NCBI GenBank assembly: GCA_038204465.1
Contig: JBBRCX010000026.1
Span: 1-47,839, forward strand
DNA: 47,839 nt
DNA from: JBBRCX01 sp038204465
Lineage (GTDB): Bacteria; Planctomycetota; Phycisphaerae; Tepidisphaerales; Tepidisphaeraceae
Direction of reading: 5' to 3'
Positions within the stretch are counted from its first letter, which is position 1; every line of letters starts with the position of its first letter. Both the position numbers and the translations under genes were made by a program. Shown in pieces: positions 45,177 through 47,839 of the stretch. The notes below the pieces were generated by a model. That model made no database searches, was not told the DNA's origin, and saw only the letters and a list, made by a program, of their open reading frames with translations.

Positions 45177-46508
45177 CTATGCAGGTGCCGCTGTCGATGT
45201 CTCCGCCAACCCCTCGATCAACTCGCACGTTCGCTCGAGCCAGTCATTGTCCCTGAACCGCGCCGCGACCGCCTTGGCGTTGCGTCCAGTCTCCGGTGAA
45301 AACAGCAGCGCCGTCAACGCATCGGCCACCTGCGCCGGTTCATAATCAGCCAGGCGGATTGTCTTCGCCACACCCAGCTTCACCGCGCGGGCGCCGTTGT
45401 CGAACTGATCGTGCCCCATCGGCATGATGAGCTGGGGAACGCCGCAAGCAAGCGCCTGCGCCGTGGTGCCGATGCCGCCGTGGTGAACCAGGGCCGCGCA
45501 GCGCGGGAGCAGTTCGCTGAACGGCGCATACTCGACATGAACGACGCCCGGCGGCAGAGATGGCGGCAAATGTTCGCGATGCCGCGTTAGCAACAGCCCG
45601 CGCCGTCCCATGCGGCGGCATGCTTCCGCGGAAGCTTCGAAGAACTTCTTCCCCAGCCACATCGCGGAGCCCGGGGTGAAGGCAATCGGCGGCTCGCCTT
45701 CATCCAGGACGCGGCGCAAGTCTTCCGAGAGCGGCTCGAAGCCTCTCTCGTCATAGAGTGGAAAGCCCGTCAGCCGCGTCTGCGGCGGCCAGTCGGGCTG
45801 GGGCGGGCCGTACCAATCAGGGAACAAGCCGATCACGCGCTGCGGCGAGTGCCACCAGTCGCGCAAGATCCCTCGCACCGGGGTCAGACCCAGTTCGGCT
45901 CGGACTGCATTGAGCGGGCCTCCCGTGAGCCGGTCGATGACGAGCAGATCGACGGCGCTCCAGAGGAATCTCTGGATGGGTCTTGGCATCCAACTCGGCA
46001 GCGTCATGCCAGACAGCACCGGCGGCTGATAGACACTGCGGAAGACTGAGGGCGCCAAATGCACGGTCGCCAGCGGCAGTCCAAGTTTCTCCTGCGCGAG
46101 CCGTGCGCCCAGCGCCAGGCTCGAGCCTGCCACCACGGTCTCCCCCGGCCGGTTTTCAGCGGCCACGATGTCATACATCGGGCGCAGCATCGGTTGCAGG
46201 CCGAGGCGGAAGACGACTTCAAACCCGCGCGTTGGGTGCCACAGGTCCGGGTTCGTCGCCAGCGACCGATACGATTCGGCGGTGCCAAGGGGAACGAATC
46301 GAAGGTCCTCGCGGCGGATCAGCGATTCGAAGTGCGGGTTGGCGACGATCGATACCTGGTGCCCGCGCGCGCGGAGCGCGGCGCCGATGCCGACGAAAGG
46401 GTGCACGTCGCCATGACTGCCGATCGCGAGAAGAAGCACGTGCACGCGAGGTCTCTGTTGGGCCCTTGATCCCGGCAGTGCTGTAACGGCTCGGTCTGCC
46501 GACTGCAA
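45177..46508 (-). CDS. UGT-like glycosyltransferase (GT1/MGT family)
   Basis: A 443-residue GT-B fold glycosyltransferase. Near the N-terminus: LLLAIGSHGDVHPFVGIGAALRARGH, the acceptor-side start of the fold with the catalytic His context. The C-terminal donor-binding signature is visible as LVHHGGIGTTAQALACGVPQL and IMPMGHDQFDNGARAVKLG, as in sterol and macrolide glucosyltransferases. It should transfer a sugar from a nucleotide donor to a lipid or other small acceptor in the cytoplasm. The start is uncertain: TTG 46508 is the longest, while GTG codons near 46445 begin closer to the first strand. It is divergent from the aldo/keto reductase. Confidence 0.9.
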   Translation of the reverse strand: MQSADRAVTALPGSRAQQRPRVHVLLLAIGSHGDVHPFVGIGAALRARGHQVSIVANPHFESLIRREDLRFVPLGTAESYRSLATNPDLWHPTRGFEVVFRLGLQPMLRPMYDIVAAENRPGETVVAGSSLALGARLAQEKLGLPLATVHLAPSVFRSVYQPPVLSGMTLPSWMPRPIQRFLWSAVDLLVIDRLTGGPLNAVRAELGLTPVRGILRDWWHSPQRVIGLFPDWYGPPQPDWPPQTRLTGFPLYDERGFEPLSEDLRRVLDEGEPPIAFTPGSAMWLGKKFFEASAEACRRMGRRGLLLTRHREHLPPSLPPGVVHVEYAPFSELLPRCAALVHHGGIGTTAQALACGVPQLIMPMGHDQFDNGARAVKLGVAKTIRLADYEPAQVADALTALLFSPETGRNAKAVAARFRDNDWLERTCELIEGLAETSTAAPA

Positions 46509-46607
46509 GGCCGAAGGTCAATGATGTACCGACCTGGGCTACATGAACACGAGCGGAAGCGGCAGGCGCGATTGAACGCCCTGCGAAGCGTCCGCTATGA
46601 TGCGGGC

Positions 46608-47597
46608 ATGAAGCAAAGAGTCTTTGGAAATACGCGGACGAAGGTCTCGGAAGTGGGCCTCGGTTGCTGGCAGCTCGGCGGCGCGGACTGGGGGGACGTG
46701 TCCGATGAGCAGGCGCTGGGGACGTTGCAGGCGGCTGTCGATACCGGCGTGAATTTTTTTGACACGGCTGACGTCTACGGCCTGGGGCGCAGCGAGACGC
46801 TGATCGGCAAGTTCCTCAAGGCGCGCAAAGGCGCCCGCATCTTCGTCGCGACGAAGCTCGGCCGGTTTCCGGAGCCGGGCGGGGCAGCCAATTTCCTGCC
46901 TGCGACGTTCCGGTCGCACACGGAGGCGTCGCTGAAGCGGCTGGGCGTGGAGGCGCTGGACCTGCAGCAATTGCACTGCATTCCCACCGACCAATTGCGC
47001 CGCGGCGAAGTCTTCGACTGGCTGCACACCCTGCAGCGCGAGGGGAAGATCAAGCACTACGGCGCGAGCGTCGAATCGATGGAAGAAGCGATGCTCTGCC
47101 TGCAGCACAAGGGCATCACCTCGCTGCAGATCATCTTCAACATCTTCCGCCAGAAACCGATCACGGAGCTGTTCGACAAGGTGCGGCGCCAGGGCGTCGG
47201 GCTGATCGTGCGGCTGCCGCTGGCGAGCGGATTGCTGGCGGGAAAGTACCAGCGCAACACGAGCTTCGGAGCCAAGGACCACCGGAATTACAACCGGGAC
47301 GGACAGGCGTTCAACGTGGGGGAGACGTTCGCGGGTCTGCCTTTCGAAACCGGCGTCGAGCTGGCGGATGCGCTCAAGCCGCTTGTGCCGAACGGGATGG
47401 AGATGACGCAGATGGCGCTTCGATGGTGCCTCGACCACGACGCGGTGAGCACGATCATTCCCGGGGCCCGCGACGAGCGGCAGGCCCGATCGAACGCGCT
47501 GCCTAGCGACCTGCCTCCGCTGAGCGATGCGCTGCACGAGAAGCTGCGGACGTTCTATCTCGACCGCGTCGCCGCCCACATTCGCGGGCCATATTGA
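46608..47597 (+). CDS. Aldo/keto reductase
   Basis: A 329-residue NADPH-dependent oxidoreductase. Catalytic tetrad in place: Asp and Tyr in FFDTADVYGLGRSE, Lys in FVATKLGRFPE, His in LQQLHCIPTD. Later family blocks are GKIKHYGASVES, the RLPLASGLLAGKY strand and STIIPGARDERQARSN for the cofactor phosphate. The layout (a Trp-rich tail in some relatives is missing) matches the AKR subgroup often annotated as general stress or YajO-like. ATG 46608 gives MKQRVFGNTRTKVSEVGLG, the normal start; the frame extends to 46521 in non-homologous sequence. It is the last intact gene in the window. Confidence 0.94.
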   Translation: MKQRVFGNTRTKVSEVGLGCWQLGGADWGDVSDEQALGTLQAAVDTGVNFFDTADVYGLGRSETLIGKFLKARKGARIFVATKLGRFPEPGGAANFLPATFRSHTEASLKRLGVEALDLQQLHCIPTDQLRRGEVFDWLHTLQREGKIKHYGASVESMEEAMLCLQHKGITSLQIIFNIFRQKPITELFDKVRRQGVGLIVRLPLASGLLAGKYQRNTSFGAKDHRNYNRDGQAFNVGETFAGLPFETGVELADALKPLVPNGMEMTQMALRWCLDHDAVSTIIPGARDERQARSNALPSDLPPLSDALHEKLRTFYLDRVAAHIRGPY

Positions 47598-47839
47598 CGA
47601 AACGCACTGTAGCTCTACACGCCTTCTGGCGTTCATCAGACGTAAACCAGCGCTGCGGATCGATCGTTCAGCCCGCCTGCCTCTCGGTAGAATTTGATAA
47701 CGCTTTCGCCCCCTCATGGCGCGCTGTAATTCGTTGTTTTATCAGACGCTGGAAGAAATCTGTCGCGCGGCCAGTCGCACGTTGCGGGCGCCGAACGAGG
47801 GCCCTAAATTGACCCTCGTCTGGGCGGTTGCTAATAAGG
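47598..47839. other. Terminal 242 bp without a recognised gene
   Basis: No protein-like frame was found. A 7-bp stem ACGAGGG/CCCTCGT with an 11-nt loop lies at 47795-47819, without a U-tract on either strand. The octamer atcagacg occurs twice (about 47635 and 47740). Confidence 0.4.

Noticed and set aside
47795..47819. Terminator for the aldo/keto reductase gene
   Set aside because: The stem has a large loop, lies about 200 bp after the stop and has no U-tract.

Overview
This 47.8 kb, high-GC window is a bacterial chromosome segment that most resembles Planctomycetota, probably class Phycisphaerae. The evidence is a giant secreted protein with the planctomycete N-terminal motif (IERLENRVLLAGD, gene at 26987), a PEP-CTERM-like protein ending in a PLPPAVW motif, two phytanoyl-CoA dioxygenase-like genes, a DUF4175-type giant membrane protein, weak or missing Shine-Dalgarno sites, and many GTG or TTG starts. 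The assignment is inferred from gene content only; there is no rRNA or tRNA in the window.

Layout. Positions 1-890 are a scrambled edge: the 3' end of an Ig-like surface protein (with a 16-bp direct repeat), then an orphan C-terminus of a YegS/diacylglycerol-kinase-type lipid kinase. 891-6638 carries a metallophosphoesterase, an inverted-repeat intergenic element, two membrane proteins of unknown function, a small HExxH protein, a divergent sigma-70 factor with a clear terminator, and nadD. 6778-15485 carries a large secreted TPR protein, the DUF4175-like protein, a small lipoprotein and an ABC-F ATPase. 15529-21313 holds an SGNH hydrolase and then a coherent set: an ABC ATPase, an FtsX/MacB-type permease with a His/Glu-rich extracytoplasmic loop, and two tandem DUF3299-type proteins (one exported, one membrane-anchored), facing a DUF2231-like multi-pass membrane protein. 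This is the most system-like locus here and may handle metal ions or lipoproteins across the envelope.

21468-26470 carries the PEP-CTERM-like protein, an SDR, lipA followed by an MltA-type lytic transglycosylase, and a YmdB-family phosphodiesterase. 26471-26986 is a gene-poor stretch with a possible DinB-like remnant. 26987-32281 encodes the 1764-residue multidomain surface protein. 32411-43615 runs entirely on the plus strand: an internally deleted DapA-like remnant, a PhyH protein, an outer-membrane beta-barrel candidate, an ABC-2 exporter pair, a GH42-fold protein lacking both catalytic glutamates, a 1564-residue superfamily I helicase with a degenerate nuclease-like C-terminus, and a second PhyH gene with its own promoter and palindromic operator. 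The window closes with an MFS exporter, a UGT-like glycosyltransferase and an aldo/keto reductase.

Housekeeping functions visible are NAD synthesis (nadD), lipoate synthesis (lipA), ABC-F translation factor, sigma factor and murein turnover (MltA). The rest is envelope and surface biology. Several genes are decayed or have lost key catalytic residues. No CRISPR array, prophage, transposase or integrase was seen.
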